The translations under genes were made by a program, and so were the position numbers. 64,000 nt of DNA from Apostichopus japonicus (Eukaryota; Echinodermata; Holothuroidea; Aspidochirotida; Stichopodidae), in NCBI RefSeq assembly GCF_037975245.1, contig NC_092567.1, forward strand, positions 16,914,376-16,978,375, given 5' to 3'. Under the pieces are notes generated by a model. That model searched no databases. It was given only the letters and a program-made list of their open reading frames with translations, and was not told the origin of the DNA. Positions 9,870 to 22,860 of the stretch are shown piece by piece. The stretch's first letter is position 1, and every line of letters starts with the position of its first letter.

Positions 9870-12290
9870 CTTGTAAGAATCGCACAATATAATCTAGATT
9901 CTAAGATTCAGGAAGAAAAATCCGATATCTGTGTTTGACATGTCACATGGTAGATGCGATGTTATGGAACATGGGCGCTCTCTAACTCAGTGTTTGAGCT
10001 AGTTTACACATCTATTCTAACATCTGTCTACCTATCTCTTATTCACTGCGAAATTTGTCAAACCACCAATTGAATAAAAGAAGTAATCAAGAACTAAGAA
10101 TAGAAGAAAAAAATACCCGGATGAAAAATTACTCGAGGATCGGCTGGGTACACAGCTTCTGACTTGTTGTACTTGGACACTGGTCCTTGGTACTCGGATC
10201 CTGAAGAGGGTAATAAGAAGGTATGGGGTAGGTATGGCGAAAAGGAAGGAGCAATGAGGGGATGTGGTGGGGTTAGTTATTCCCTTCTTGAATGTTGAGA
10301 CCTAGAGTTTGAACGGTGCGAAGGCATTGCATTGCATCGTTCCCTGCTGACGCGATCTGTGTTATTTAACTTTTAAAGTTTCTTTAATAAATAGCGCCAA
10401 CTATTCTGAAAAGTTACCGTTAAATCAAGACTTACGTACACCGTACCAACGATGCCAGCCATCTTCGACCTCGTGAGTGACCAGACGATAACGAACACAA
10501 ACCTTTCGGGGTGTTCCATGTTGACGTTCTGAAACAGCGTAAGGATTGTAGAGGTTTTAGTAATACTCTGGAGAATTTATCCTTTATCATCACGAATACT
10601 GTTAATCAATCACCGCCGGTAGTATTTTACACATGGGACCTAGGCTAGCGAAGTAAGAACAGGGCCAAGGCCTAAAGTTATACCTGGCCTAGGTATACAA
10701 AACATATACCATGACTCATATTAAGTAGCCTATAGGCCTACAGTAGGCCTAAGTTACTGTACGTTAATTACTAATTTACGCTATAGTATGCAATAGTTGG
10801 CTGCTTGAAATCTTTTCGTTAGTACTGTGTAGGCTATGCTAATTGAAATCTTTTAATTAGTAAAAACAAATCGTTGATATCCAGGCACTAGTACCTGTAT
10901 ATCAAACTAAATTCTATTAACAAAACAGTCTGTCCTATCTAATTCAATGGGTGGTGTAAAGTTAATAACTGTTAGTGTTACAAGTATACGTTAGGGTAGC
11001 CCTACCAGTTAATTCTGACCTAACATTTTCTGCTGAGTCAGTGAATGGGTGTTTTGAGTGGTAGGCATTGGCCTACAAAAATCAAAGGAAAATTGAACTT
11101 CATCAGTTTTCATGAATCATTTCCTTTTCATAATTGAATACGCCTAGTCCTAGTCTAACTCAATCATTATTAAATTAAATATCCAACGTTATTTGCAGAC
11201 CAACCTGTAGCCAACATAACCATACACAAACTACAAATAGGTAGGGGCAAGGCTCGTCATGTTGAGATATTAGCCTATGCCTACTGTACTATTTAAACTT
11301 AGTATGAAGAATTAACTACCTATATAGTAGTAGGGTCTATATCCTATTAGGGGTGTGCTCTGCATTTAGGAAAGTCATTGTGCTTCTATATTCATCTTGA
11401 AGGGATTCATTTCAAAATTAGAAGTGTCCTTATCTATAGGGATCTCTTGCATCTCAGGCAAACCATGAAAGATGTCCTGATCGAATTAGAGTGAAATATA
11501 AGCATGTGCCAGAAGGGGAATAGTGCCAATATCTTTCCAACTTTCTACCACGTATTTCCTAAACAAATAGGTTTGGTGCTTTATTTTGTAACTCAGAAGC
11601 ACCAAGCTAATTCCTCATATGTTGTACAGTACATTGATTATGTATTGTGCAATAAATTATAACCGCACTCAATTTGAAAAAAAAAGAAATTCTTTTGTTA
11701 AATCAACTTCAGGTTTTAACTTGCAAAATGTTGCATCCTGTTTAGCTTTGCACTCATCCTAATGAACAAACTGAAATCCCTTTCTGTAGGACTTCTTACA
11801 GATGTAGGCTGAGATCACAAATTTATTTCAAAAATTTCAAATAGTTTTTTAACTATTTTAAGAAGTTGTTAACATGAGTTTCTAAGTTGTAGCAATTGAA
11901 AAACTGTACCACTCACTCAACATAAGCATAGGTGCATGCACCATTGCATTGTTCTGGTAGGGTCAATCTGAGATGAAACTGCAACGTAACAAGTTTTGCA
12001 CTAGTTGATTAACAGTACTAGGAAATTCCTGCTGCTCCTGGTCATGGTGTATGACTTACCACTCCCCGTAGTCCCCAACTGTAAACATTCTTGCTGCTTG
12101 TACTGTACCAGACAAAAGGTTAACAAAAGGGCAAACTGATACGTTTCTTGCGTTTTCACCTTCACAATAGTTTAAGTCTAATCGGCCAATCACAAGCACG
12201 GGTAGGTTACATTTACACACGATAATTTGGAACAGTCTACGTACGGATGGGGGAGGGGGAGGTACAGAATACAGCACAGCACCTGTTAGA
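9870..12290. other. Intergenic DNA, no gene supported
   Basis: A minus-strand candidate exon around 10,450-10,540 (a frame starting MEHPERFVFV, flanked by AG and GT) lacks partners in phase. The remainder, with many TAGGCCTA-like words at 10,640-11,350, shows no coding signal. Confidence 0.4.
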
Positions 12291-12304
12291 GGTTTTGAAA
12301 CACA

Positions 12305-12440
12305 TGTTGGTACCAACCCTTTTTAATTCCCCAGTGAATGAGGTCGCCAGGAGGAAAATCCTGTGGCGACTAGATCTTTATTTTTCCCAAATTCTGGTCG
12401 CCCAGAATGAAAATGTGATCGCCACTTTGATATGCTAAAT
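12305..12440 (+). repeat. Short dispersed repeat with GTCGCC/GGCGAC motifs
   Basis: TACCAACCCTTTTTAATT, then alternating GGTCGCC and GGCGAC words around A/T-rich spacers. The reverse complement of 13,410-13,520 has the same start and the same word order, so these are two inverted copies of one family. Confidence 0.5.
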
Positions 12441-13054
12441 ATTAGTACAAAAAACACTAGGCCTAGGCTCAACATCGAGTAGCACTACTGTCAGTACTGA
12501 CTACACTAACGCTGAACTATAGTATAATTAAGTTCTAATTCCCGCGCTTTGATAGTCGTGGCAACATAAGGCCCGTGTGTACACACATGTATGGGACAAT
12601 ACCGTAAAGTTAACGATGGCTACAGTACCGCTCATGTATAACTGGACATGTGTACACGCAAAGAATCATATAAAGACGTATAAAGACGTACAACAATTTA
12701 AGAAATGCTTACCGTTAAATACTGGCGTTAAACAATACATTTCGTATTTATTCTGATAAAGATCCACAAAGGATAAAAATGCTAAGTAGAGCTTACTTAA
12801 AGAGAAATAGAAACTGCATACATTGTACATGGTCATTTTAAGTATCCAAATACTATACAAAGAGATTCAGTTCACCGAAACACCCCTTTTTCCTTACCAC
12901 CTGAAGAAAACCGTCTTTTATAAATTATAGTACCTTACAGTACTTTACATTTGATACAAAAGTTACTTCTACAACAGCTTCCCAAAATTTTGTGTGTCGC
13001 AATGTTAAGTTTCAACCGCACAGTACAATAATTTGCATATTACACCAAAGTTTA

Positions 13055-13090
13055 CACTCGGCGTCCAGATGGCGGGAAAATGTTCAATGT
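13055..13090 (+). promoter_or_regulatory. YY1-like ATGGCGG site, possible 5' end of the 14.9 kb gene
   Basis: CCAGATGGCGGGA at 13,066-13,078 fits the YY1-type ATGGCGG core, which in animals often overlaps first exons. It lies upstream of the acceptor at about 14,775 that precedes the large open frame. Its link to that gene is inference. Confidence 0.25.
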
Positions 13091-13409
13091 GTTGTTGCTG
13101 TGTCGTTCGGTCGTTCCCATGGTGCGATGAACTTGGGCAAGTTCGAATGTCGATGACCTACTTATGTTCCGTGACCAATGTCAATGGGAATTAGATGCAT
13201 GTTACAACGGTATGATACGTAGACCACTACGACATGTGTGTACAGCGGTCTTAGGAAATTATTGTTGCTCTGAACTTTGCGAAAATTTGGAACAGGAAAT
13301 CCATTCAATATTAATTTTATAGCAACGTGCGTTTAGTCAGTAAGTACATTTCAGTATTTTGTAAAGCATTGGTGAAATTTGCACTTTGCAAAAACTGATT
13401 GCCACAGTA

Positions 13410-13520
13410 TTATAGGGCTGGCGACTAGCATTAATTTTTCCAGAAATTCTCATCGCCAGCCAAGAATTGTGGTTGCCAATGCGACCATGGCGACCGTAAT
13501 TAAAAAGGGTTGGTTGGTAT
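13410..13520 (-). repeat. Second copy of the GTCGCC repeat, reversed
   Basis: It begins in reverse orientation at about 13,520 (AAAAAGGGTTGGTTGG on the plus strand). It carries GGCGAC, TCGCC and GCGACC words spaced as in the 12.3 kb copy. Confidence 0.5.
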
Positions 13521-14383
13521 GCGAGGAAAAGGTATTGGATGGCATGAGTGTGTACATTAATAACAATACATGTATGCATTTTTGTTTAGCAAGGAATCTG
13601 CAATTTATGTTAGCAATGCAATTTGCTTTAAGAAAAACCCGAGCTGGTAAAATGTGCTTGAAGTAGGTCTAAGACACAGAAGTCAAATACAGGCATTTTG
13701 CATGCCCAGCTTTCTGTGTCAGAGAGCGGCAAAGTTTCATATAAGTTTTAAATCAATTCATGCTAAACTAATTGATGGGATAATCTGGTCTGTATCTCAC
13801 CACTTTCACAATGCCACGGAGCTTTTGCGGTTCTAAAATGTCACTCTCTTTCATTTCAGAATACTATTTCAAAGAAAGGAATCCCCCAAAATGATATTTT
13901 ACAGACCGCTACTTGACAAATCAAATTGATATAAAACTTCAGCCTAGTTCTACTGTATTCGAAAGTACAGTTTCCAGCCAAATGGTTCTCACGAGTTCCT
14001 TTACACGCACTATAGTTTGGCAAATGCTCTAAGAAGATATTTTTGGAAGAAACCGATTAACTGCGCATTGCACATATGTTCATACCTGTTACTAAAACGA
14101 TTTTGCTCATTACATATTCATACCTGTTTACTATGTACCGATTCTGCGCATTACGGATATATGCATACCTGTTCTCATACCTGTATCTACACAACTTTTA
14201 AAACAATTAAGTATTGCCTGCTGCAGGCAATATTAATTAGCCAGCACAAAGTTAAGGGTATAAATCCAGAGGTAAACACTGGCACATACTTCAGAGATCA
14301 TGTTACTTAATTGATGCCAGTTTAATTGCTGTCTATTAGATCTAAATGTGCAAATAATTTCTTGATTAAAGAAATATGGCACG

Positions 14384-14717
14384 CAGGGATGTGCCCAGGA
14401 TTTCCTGAGTGCCGGGTATACTGATCGCTGTCCTGGAGGAGGGGTCTAAGGGGGAGGAGGTGCCCCCTTCCCCTTTGAGAAATTGATTTTTGAAGGTGCT
14501 CAGATGTCAAATGCTGGCACTTGTGTAGCTTTTTAAGCACATACACAAGTACTAGTTTTGCTAACAATTTACATTTTTAAATTTATGTTGAATATATTGT
14601 TAGGAATGTTGGGATATTAGATGAATATAGTGATGGGTGGGATTCACGATTTTTAAGACAGTGCTGGGCGGTAATTTTTAGTGCTGGGCGGGGCCGCCCA
14701 GCGTGGGCACATCCCTG
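14384..14717 (+). mobile_element. MITE family B (CAGGGATGTGCCC ends)
   Basis: Ends CAGGGATGTGCCC and GGGCACATCCCTG are perfect inverted repeats. The interior includes GTGCTGGGCGG words on one side and GCACATACACAAGTACTAG on the other. It is non-coding. Flanks GGCACG and GGTACG are similar, but no exact 8-bp duplication is present. The second copy at 18,786-19,240 lies in the opposite orientation. Confidence 0.75.
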
Positions 14718-14930
14718 GGTACGCCAACATCACTGGTGAAAGCTTATTAATGACCTCAACTGTTTATTTTTGCAGGTTTGAAGAGTTTAATGAACCAGAC
14801 GCTGAAATCACCTGAGTATAAAATACCAAAGAAAGCTGTTACATGGATGTGCAAGAACTTGATGTTTTGACAGATAAATCATAGTGAGACTAGTTATTTA
14901 AGAGATAATAACTATTCACACAGGGTACCA

Positions 14931-17900
14931 ATGAGAACTATAGTTCTGGAAAAGTTGACATGCGAAATTAGTGTCGGCAGTCACTTTCACACGGTTGCAA
15001 TCAGAATGTCACAAGGTGTCTATACCCAGAAGGATCCGATTCAGAACAGAGAAGAGGATGGAGATGAAGAAGAGGAAGGAGAAGAAGATGTAGATAAGCA
15101 TCAGAAACTTAGAGCGAAATATCGGAAATTGAAAAAGCTATTAGCATGCAAAAAGAAAAAGGCACTGGCTAAAGAACAAAAAACGAGAAGAAAAGCCAAA
15201 ACAAAGCGTGTGCACGCTGCTGCTCTGAGAAATAAGAAGTGCAACAGTTATAGGAATGCCAAGAAAGCTGGCAGTCATGCACATGAGAAATTAAAAGTTC
15301 AATCAAGATGCGAGACCGGACGAAGCGATCGTAGTGATGATGATCTGGATATGCTTGTAGACCTTTTAGAAGCTGATGAAGACATAAGTGATGTTTTACC
15401 TTCTAGTCAGCAGTTCCCAAATGTAGAGGAATTATTGCACAAGAAGAAGCAGAAGTCTAAAAGTATTTATGATAATGCTGTAGATGGAACACTAGTGGAG
15501 GATGGAAATGAAGCTTCTAATCTAGACGAATTCCCATTTACTCAACCATTCAAAGCTTGCCACTGGGAGACGGTTGGGTTACATGGCTCTTCGACCCAAC
15601 CGACGGACGTCGGAAAGATTTCTGAGAGAGACATGCTGGCAGATGGAAGATTTTCAAGATGCAAGGAAACAGGATTTGAGGAGAAGGTGGGCAGGCAAGA
15701 GTCGACACCAGATAACACATCCATCTTTGATGGTCTCCTTGATGAGACATTGATGGAATACGAAGCTGCCGAAGAAGAGCTTACTAGCTTAGATTACAGC
15801 TCATCTACCTTGCCATTCTATCAGCAAAGCAAGGACAAAAATCTGACCGAGAATGGACATCTTGAGTGTGATGGTGGGAGTATTGTAACACCTGAGGGAA
15901 GAGGCAGTAAAAACGAGATGAAAAAGGAATCACTACCACAGAACGACTCAAGGAAATATCCGAGAAAGTGTACAGAAGTCAAGAATTGTAATTTAAAAGT
16001 TTGTAAACGAGGGACTTCATGTATATTGAGCAATGACAAGATTATGACTGATGAGGATGGAAGGAGGGAGACCAAGGGAAACCAAAGTGACAGTGATGCA
16101 TTTTCTGATGAATCAATGATCATATTTTCATCCGGTAGTGAAGATGAAGGATTCCTTTCTGTAAGTAGTAAGCCACCAGCTCTGACCAAAGAAAATGAGG
16201 GCACTTCTCTCCTGACAAAGGATAAAAGGAAGCCTTGGTTTATACCTGATATGCCAAAAGAAAGGGTGCAGAAAGACACTCTTAGGAAGACTAACAAGAA
16301 GAGCAAAAAAGGAGGGAAAAAGTCTGAATTCATCTCAGAGGCAGTAGAGTTGAGAGATGCACAAAAACGTAAGACAGATATAGCAAATGATGTTAAAGTC
16401 ACATGCAGTAATCAACAGTTACCTGAACCAACTAATGGTGATTCTCACCCTACAAAGCCAAGAACAATTTCATTGCAGGGCAAGATTATTGGTTCTAACA
16501 AGAAAAACAAAAAGGAACAGCAAAAGCCTGGATCTCTCACAAAAACTGTAGTGGGATTAACAGATACCCAGGACTGTAGAAATGGTTTGGAAACTGATGA
16601 GGAAGGAACATACAATGATCAGCAATTAACAGAAACAGCTGATGGGTTCTCTCATCTTAAAAACAGGTCCAAGTTTATACCTTACAAGCCAAGTACAATT
16701 GCATCACAGGAAAAGATTATTGGTTCTACTAAGAAAAGCAAGAAACAAAAACAAAAGCTTGGATCCATACCAGAAGCAGTGGCATTAATAGATACCCAGG
16801 ACTGTAGAGATGGTGTGGCACCTGATAATGAAGTAGCATTCAGTGATCAGCAATTAACAGAAACTGCTAATTGTCTTTCTCATCTTAAAAAGAGGTCCGA
16901 GTTTATACCTTACAAGCCAAGTACAATTGCATCACAGGGAAAGATTATTGGTTCTAACAAGAAAAACAAGAAACAAAAACAAAAGCTTGGATCCATACCA
17001 GAAGCAGTGGCATTAATAGATACCCAGGACTGTAGAGATGGTGTGGCACCTGATAATGAAGTAGCATTCAGTGATCAGCAATTAACAGAAACTGCTAATT
17101 GTCTTTCTCATCTTAAAAAGAGGTCCGAGTTTATACCTTACAAGCCAAGTACAATTGCATCACAGGGAAAGATTATTGGTTCTAACAAGAAAAACAAAAA
17201 GCAACAACAAAAGCCTGGATCTCTCACAAAAGCAGTGGGATTAACAGATACCCAGTACTGTAGAGATGGTGTGGCAACTGATGATAAAGGAACATGCAAT
17301 GATCAGCAATTGACAGAAACAGCTAATGGTAGCTCTAACCAAGTTACCGAGAAGCCTGTTTTTATTCCGCACAGGCCAAATGTCAATGAGTCGTCACAAA
17401 GAAGCATGGATTCTGCCAAAGAGCAACCGAAAATGTCTGAACCCCGTCCAGAAACATTGGAATTAGGAGACAACCAGCACTGTAAGAGTGATATGGCAAA
17501 TGATAAAGGAACAGGAAGCTCAACTAAATGTGACTCTCACCTTACGAAGGGGCCGCCTGGATTTATACCCTACGAGCCAAATGTAATTGTATCACAGACT
17601 AGCATTATGGATCCTGCCAAGAAAAACAACCTGCAAAAGAGGAAGTCTGAATCCATCCCAGAAACATTGCAAGATATAGCGGAATCGGCCGTCGGGGACA
17701 CTCGTAATCCCGCAGATGGATTGACAGAGGAAGAGACAGCCAAAATGTCAGATCAAACAAAGCTAACAGATATGAAAGGTTGGAACCTTCCCAAAGGTTG
17801 GGAAACTTACAGAGAAGCCACAGTTCACAAGAAGACGAAGGGATTCCATGAAGCCGAGACCCACGGGGGAGATGGTCCCGTTATACCATCCCACCAATTG

Positions 17901-19990
17901 AAAAGAACTACCGAGATTTGTCCACCCAGAAACCAACAGGAATTCACACAGAGTACTTCTACACAAACAGAGACAACTTTTCACCAGTTCTTAAGTTTCT
18001 TTTCGGTATGCGAAAAGTTTTTCTATGAATATAAAAACGTTACAACTACGGCATCATTGGACAACATTGGAGTTGATATCGATAACCCGCCAAGTCGTAA
18101 GAAGTTGAAGAAAGTAATGAAGAAGATAAAAAAGAGCAAGAGAAAGCAAGCCAAAGCTTCAAAGTTGAGGATGTCTAGTAGTGGCCAGTTATCTGGTTCA
18201 AGAAAAAGACGAATGAAGCATTCTGCAAAGAAAAGAGCAATCGAACATTACACTTCTCCAACTGGAAAGTCAAATATGCTGCATCATCCTAAACTACTTT
18301 TTGGTAAGTTGTTTGTTTCCAATTTCTGCCACTTATGGTAGCAACAAATTTGTTGAAACTTTCATCAAAGTTTTCATTAAAGCCAGTTCACTGAAAATAT
18401 ATTATCAGGCACATTGCCAGCTTTGTGTCAGATATTTGGAGAGAGCTACCATCAAAGACCAGTCACTTTTCAATGAGTTTTCTATAAGCAACAAATCTAT
18501 TAAATGGCTACACTGGCAGATGTTCACATGAACCACACCCACAAATCCCCCTTCCACAATCCCCCCCCCCCCTCTTTGCAAGAGGCCCAGCTTGGCTGGT
18601 TCTGAGTGGTTGAACTTTCATCATGATCAGAAAAGTATCAAGTCCTTGATTATATGCATTCTGGTAGGCCATGTGAATGTAAAACAAAACATGTTGCAGA
18701 GTGTCCCAATGTATTAATGAAAGATATGAAGGTCAAGCACGACTAGCTATCCTAATGAGTCTTCGTTTGTCTGCTAGTACCTGATCAGGGATGTGCCCAC
18801 GCTGGGCGGCACTGGGCAGCCCCGCCCAGCACTAAAATTTACCGCCCAGCACTGTCTTAAAAATCGTGAATCCCGCCCAGCACTAGTTTCACCTAAAATC
18901 CTGACATTCCTAACAATATATTCAACATGAATTGGGCCTATCCTATGCCAAAATGCATCAGTTTAGCATGCGAGAAACATTACTTACGGCTCTCAATCGG
19001 TCCCTTGTAAAATCTCTTTGTAACAAACTTATAACTTTTACCAGGAACGTAATATATTTCACTAAAAAAAAATTAAGAATTGTAAATTGTTAGCAAAACT
19101 AGTACTTGTGTATGTGCTTAAAAAGCTACCCAAGTGCCAACATTTGGCATCTGAGCACCAAATCAAAAAATTTCTCAAAGACCCCTCCCACAGGACAGCG
19201 TAGTATACCCGGCACTCAGGAAATCCTGGGAACATCTCTGCTGATAACTTTTGCTTTGTGAGGTTTGCATATTTTTCTGCATAAATGTGTATACAAGTAC
19301 TGTAATAATTGTATCTGTTTGTTGAATGAAAAGTACCTCATTGCATTTCTTTCTTTAAAGAGAAGCATACTTCAAGTGGCCCTTCCTCCTCTGAAGATTT
19401 TGAAGTTCACAGAAAAGGAAACATGTGAGTCTAACGATGGCAACTGTTCTACAAACATTTCACTAGAAATTACTTGTTTCTTTAAAAGTTAATTAAATTT
19501 CCAACTTTTTCTCTACACTTGTTTTGTTATTGTGCTGAACTTTTCAATATTATTACTGTTTATTTTTTAAGATCAAGTTCAGTTGTCTTTGATAATAAAT
19601 AGATGCAAGTAATTTCATAATATCTACTTGGAAAAGCAAATCATTACAAACAGATTTTGGTAGATATGCAGGAAGCATTAAGTTGTATGTGTGTGAATAT
19701 GTATGTGCCAGGTGTGTTTGAAAACCCAAAACTCAAAAATCATTCAGTTCATTGGACATTTGTGACAATAGAGTATCCTAGGGCATTTTGGTGATGGTTC
19801 ACATGTGTTCTGTGGTTTCGATGGAGATATGATAATTTGAAAAACAAACTTTGAATAGCATAATACGGTCTTATTTAAATTATCTTTTGATTTTCAACTT
19901 TCCAAGTTTCTTGTATTCATCTTCTCATGTGTATTTGTTTCTTGGTTTCGTTTTCTTTTGCTTTTTTCGTTAAGGGATTCAAGAATTTAG
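14931..19990 (+). CDS. Large lysine-rich, probably nuclear protein with FIPYKP repeats
   Basis: I do not recognise an ortholog. The main exon is open from 14,931 to a strong donor at 18,304 (TTTTTG|GTAAGT). The ATG at 15,006 (MSQGVYTQ) is an in-frame alternative start. The N-terminus is acidic (EEDGDEEEEGEEDVD), then a basic helical stretch (KLRAKYRKLKKLLACKKKKA). The middle holds 76-residue repeats, each with FIPYKP or a variant (FIPDMP, FIPHRP, FIPYEP), an SNKKNKK basic cluster and LTDTQDCRDG. After WNLPKGWETYREA comes a very basic segment (KKLKKVMKKIKKSKRKQ), which suggests nuclear localisation. The 3' exons are uncertain. 19,361-19,424 (acceptor TTTAAAG, donor GTGAGT) fits in phase, and a last exon from 19,975 would stop at 19,990. 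A direct splice to 19,991 would instead end in RWRRTESASNE. An acceptor at about 14,775 suggests an upstream 5' exon. Low-complexity basic proteins evolve fast, so the function stays open. Confidence 0.7.
16335..17480 (+). repeat. Coding tandem repeat, 228-bp period
   Basis: The landmark GATACCCAG starts at 16,563, 16,791, 17,019 and 17,247, exactly 228 bp apart. The period is 76 codons, so frame is kept. Divergent half-recognisable units flank both sides. The two central units are almost identical, which indicates recent unit duplication or gene conversion. Confidence 0.9.
18786..19240 (-). mobile_element. MITE family B, second copy, inverted
   Basis: It starts CAGGGATGTGCCCACGCTGG and ends with CCTGGGAACATCTCTG. 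The interior matches the 14.4 kb copy in reverse, including GCCCAGCACT words and CTAGTACTTGTGTATGTGC. A CTGAT pentamer abuts both ends. It is about 120 bp longer than the first copy and sits in the 3' intron of the lysine-rich gene if the downstream exons are right. Confidence 0.7.
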
Positions 19991-20559
19991 AGGAGCCATC
20001 GACCAAGTTCCGATGGCGAAGAACCGAATCGGCAAGCAATGAATAACACACAGTTTTTGTATGCTTAACAACATTCTAAAGGTTCTAGCTTACTACATTA
20101 TTCCAGGCGTGTTTATGTTTCAGTTACTCGTGGCAACGGTGGCATATGGCAGCTATGAGATAGTCTGTTATAATTTGGTCATGATGTTTATATTACATAT
20201 AGACTACACATTTATTGATACGTCACCTGAAACAACAACTTTGAAAGTGGAGGGAAGAAGGGTTATGTGGTGGGGTGAGAGGAAAGAAAATATTTTGGAT
20301 GGATTATCAGTATTTTGTTTTCAAATCAGTAAATGAATCATTTTATCTCAATTGATAGTATTGTTATTTATTAATAGTAGTAATAGATGTCTGCCAGATC
20401 TCAAGAGGTTGATTTTAATGACTTCTTTGCCATTTCATATGCAAATTTATTCATATGCAAATTAATATGCAAATTTATTAGCAGAAACCTCACATAGACT
20501 TTCAGTTCTTCTCTGTTGCTTACCTACAATATCTTTTTTTTAATTGTTTAAAGGATCCT

Positions 20560-21990
20560 TTTAATATTCCTACCGATGTAAGGACTTTCATTGTTTGAAA
20601 ATGTTTTACCATTTTGCATTGTTTAAAGTGATGATGCAGCTTGTTTTGTAAGCTCTTCCCTTCTCTCACCCCTCATTCTGAGGCATTTTGATATTTTCCC
20701 CTCGTCAGGTTTTATTGTTTCTTTAACTATTCACATAATTGAAAGTGTGATGAATATCATATATACTTTTATCTAATGTCTTTCAATCATTGAACATTTT
20801 TATTCAAAATTTCCTTACCGATATACGTGATTTTGAGAAAATGATCTTATAAGTGATGATGCACCTTGATATCACAGCATTATTAGAAATATCAGGGAAA
20901 ATGTGTTTCTTTTTACCTTAATATTGTTAGCAGAGCTGCAATTTTCTTTTTTCTTTTTCATGGATTCATTGTGTCCTTAGATGTTCACTCAGACAAGTGT
21001 GATAACTATCATATGCTTCTATTCAATGTTTTATTTCCAATTTTTTAATGTTTTGATTCAAAGACTCGATGCTGATTAAAGTGGTATTGATCAAATTACC
21101 TAACCATTGATGATGTACCTTCTCCCAGCATTAGGAATGTTCTTTTAAAAGGTGTTCTATTGTCCTAATTTCTGTTGATATCAGGTGTAACCCCTTGTGC
21201 TTACATCTCCAGTGTTTCATTGTTTCTTTAATTATTCACAAATGACAAGTGTGATAAATATCATACACTTTTATCCAATATCTTCCAATTATTTAATGTT
21301 TTTATACAAAGAATCTTTTCAAATTAAAAGTGGTTTTGAGAAAATGATATCATCAGTGATGATGTCTTAATTGCACAGGATTATGGATATTCTTGTAAAA
21401 ACATATCCTCAATGTTGTTATCAGAAGTAATAATTCTTGTTGCTTCCTTCTTAATAGGGTTTCATTGTTTAAACTATTCACAAATGACGAGTGTGATAAA
21501 TATCATATACCTTTATCTAATGTCTTCCAATCATTTTTATTCAAAGATTCCTTGGTGATTTAAACTGGTTTTGAGAAATGATGTAGCTTGATCTCCCAGC
21601 ATTAGAAATATTGGGGAAAATGCGTTTCCTAATTTCCCTTAAAATTGTTATAAGTTGTAATTTTCTTTTTACCTTTTCATGGATTCATTGCTTCCTTAGC
21701 TGTTCATTAAGACAAGTGTGATAAATATCACATGCTTTTATCCAAATGTTTTTCCAATTATGTAATATTTTGATTCAAAGACTCGACGCTGATTAAAGTG
21801 GTTTTGATAAAATTATTGTATCAATGATGATGGTTATTGATATTTAGAAATATTATTTCCTAAAATATTGATTGATTATTAGGAATATTCTTGTAGAATT
21901 TGTCTGTTTTTTCCTTACTTGTGATATCAGTTATAACCAATTGTTAATTTCCTCTTCATGATTACAATTTTGTTTTATCAGATATAAGCT
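20560..21990 (+). repeat. Decayed tandem array, unit about 225-255 bp
   Basis: The word GTGTGATAAATATCATA or a close variant recurs at about 20,747, 20,998, 21,249, 21,491 and 21,716. Each is followed by CTTTTATCYAATGT, a TTTTTATTCAAA segment and a GTGGTTTTGAGAAAATGAT segment. At least five diverged units are visible. There is no coding signal. Confidence 0.75.
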
Positions 21991-21999
21991 TACCATTCC

Positions 22000-22845
22000 A
22001 GAAAATAGTCTTGATGGATTTAAATAGAAAGAGGACTTTATGAAGTGAGGGCGCCAAATAGGTACAGATATCATTGTTTTGCCAAGAGAGTAAAATGGTA
22101 AGACAAATTACTTGGTCATTTGTCTTCTTTTGTAGTTTCATATGTTGTTGGTGAAAACGTTTCCATCATCTGTTGTGGAGTTTATACATATTAGGTGAGT
22201 TAGGTGCCTTTGCGCATAATGTGTCTAGTTATGGTAGTCAGTATAGACCCCAAATTATAGCACGCTTTAATTGCCAGAAGTTTTCAAAAAATACTTTCCA
22301 GGAGATATTTACTCTCCAAATTGTTCTCAGACATTTTTTTAAGGTACACACAAGATGGCTGAACGTCCCAATGTGGAAAAATTCCTCGTAGGTTGTAATA
22401 AAAACAATTTGAAGAATTTTGACCAAAGGTGACCATATTTGAATATATAGCAGGTTTGGGGGCCAATACAGCATACCTTTAATCATGTAGTTAGAAATAT
22501 TGCATTTGATCTGAATGCATGATGTGAAAACTTGCAGTTTTTTCTCAAATTAAAGTGACAGTTTTCGAAGTTGTTGCGAAAACACAAGATCGACAACATG
22601 GGGTATCCACTAGCCAGTGAAGGCGATGATGGTAGGCAATTACCGCGATTAATTAAAATAAGTTTATGAGCAGGGAAAACTCATCCTGATAAGAGGAGAT
22701 AACTTTTCATTAGAGCTGGAGTCGGTATTCAACCGAAAATGCTACGTTAATTCACGGTTTTAATGTAGACCCGTTAAAAGAAGTCGCACCGTTTTTCACA
22801 AACGGCTGTTAAATTACGTCTAACCGCAAGCCTCCTGGCTGCCGA
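22000..22845. other. Intergenic DNA, nothing recognised
   Basis: No gene is supported. Two overlapping minus-strand frames at 22,238-22,486 have no domain or splice support. Confidence 0.4.
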
Positions 22846-22860
22846 TGTACATTTATTTTA

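Noticed and set aside
15821-16402. 193-codon minus-strand frame
   Set aside because: It lies opposite the lysine-rich gene, and its Leu/Ser-rich composition is the complement of Lys/Glu-rich codons.
19975-20042. Last exon of the lysine-rich gene in the RWRRTESASNE frame following exon 19,361-19,424
   Set aside because: The phases do not agree. That frame is reachable only by a direct splice from 18,303 to 19,991, so it is noted as an alternative and not as the main model.
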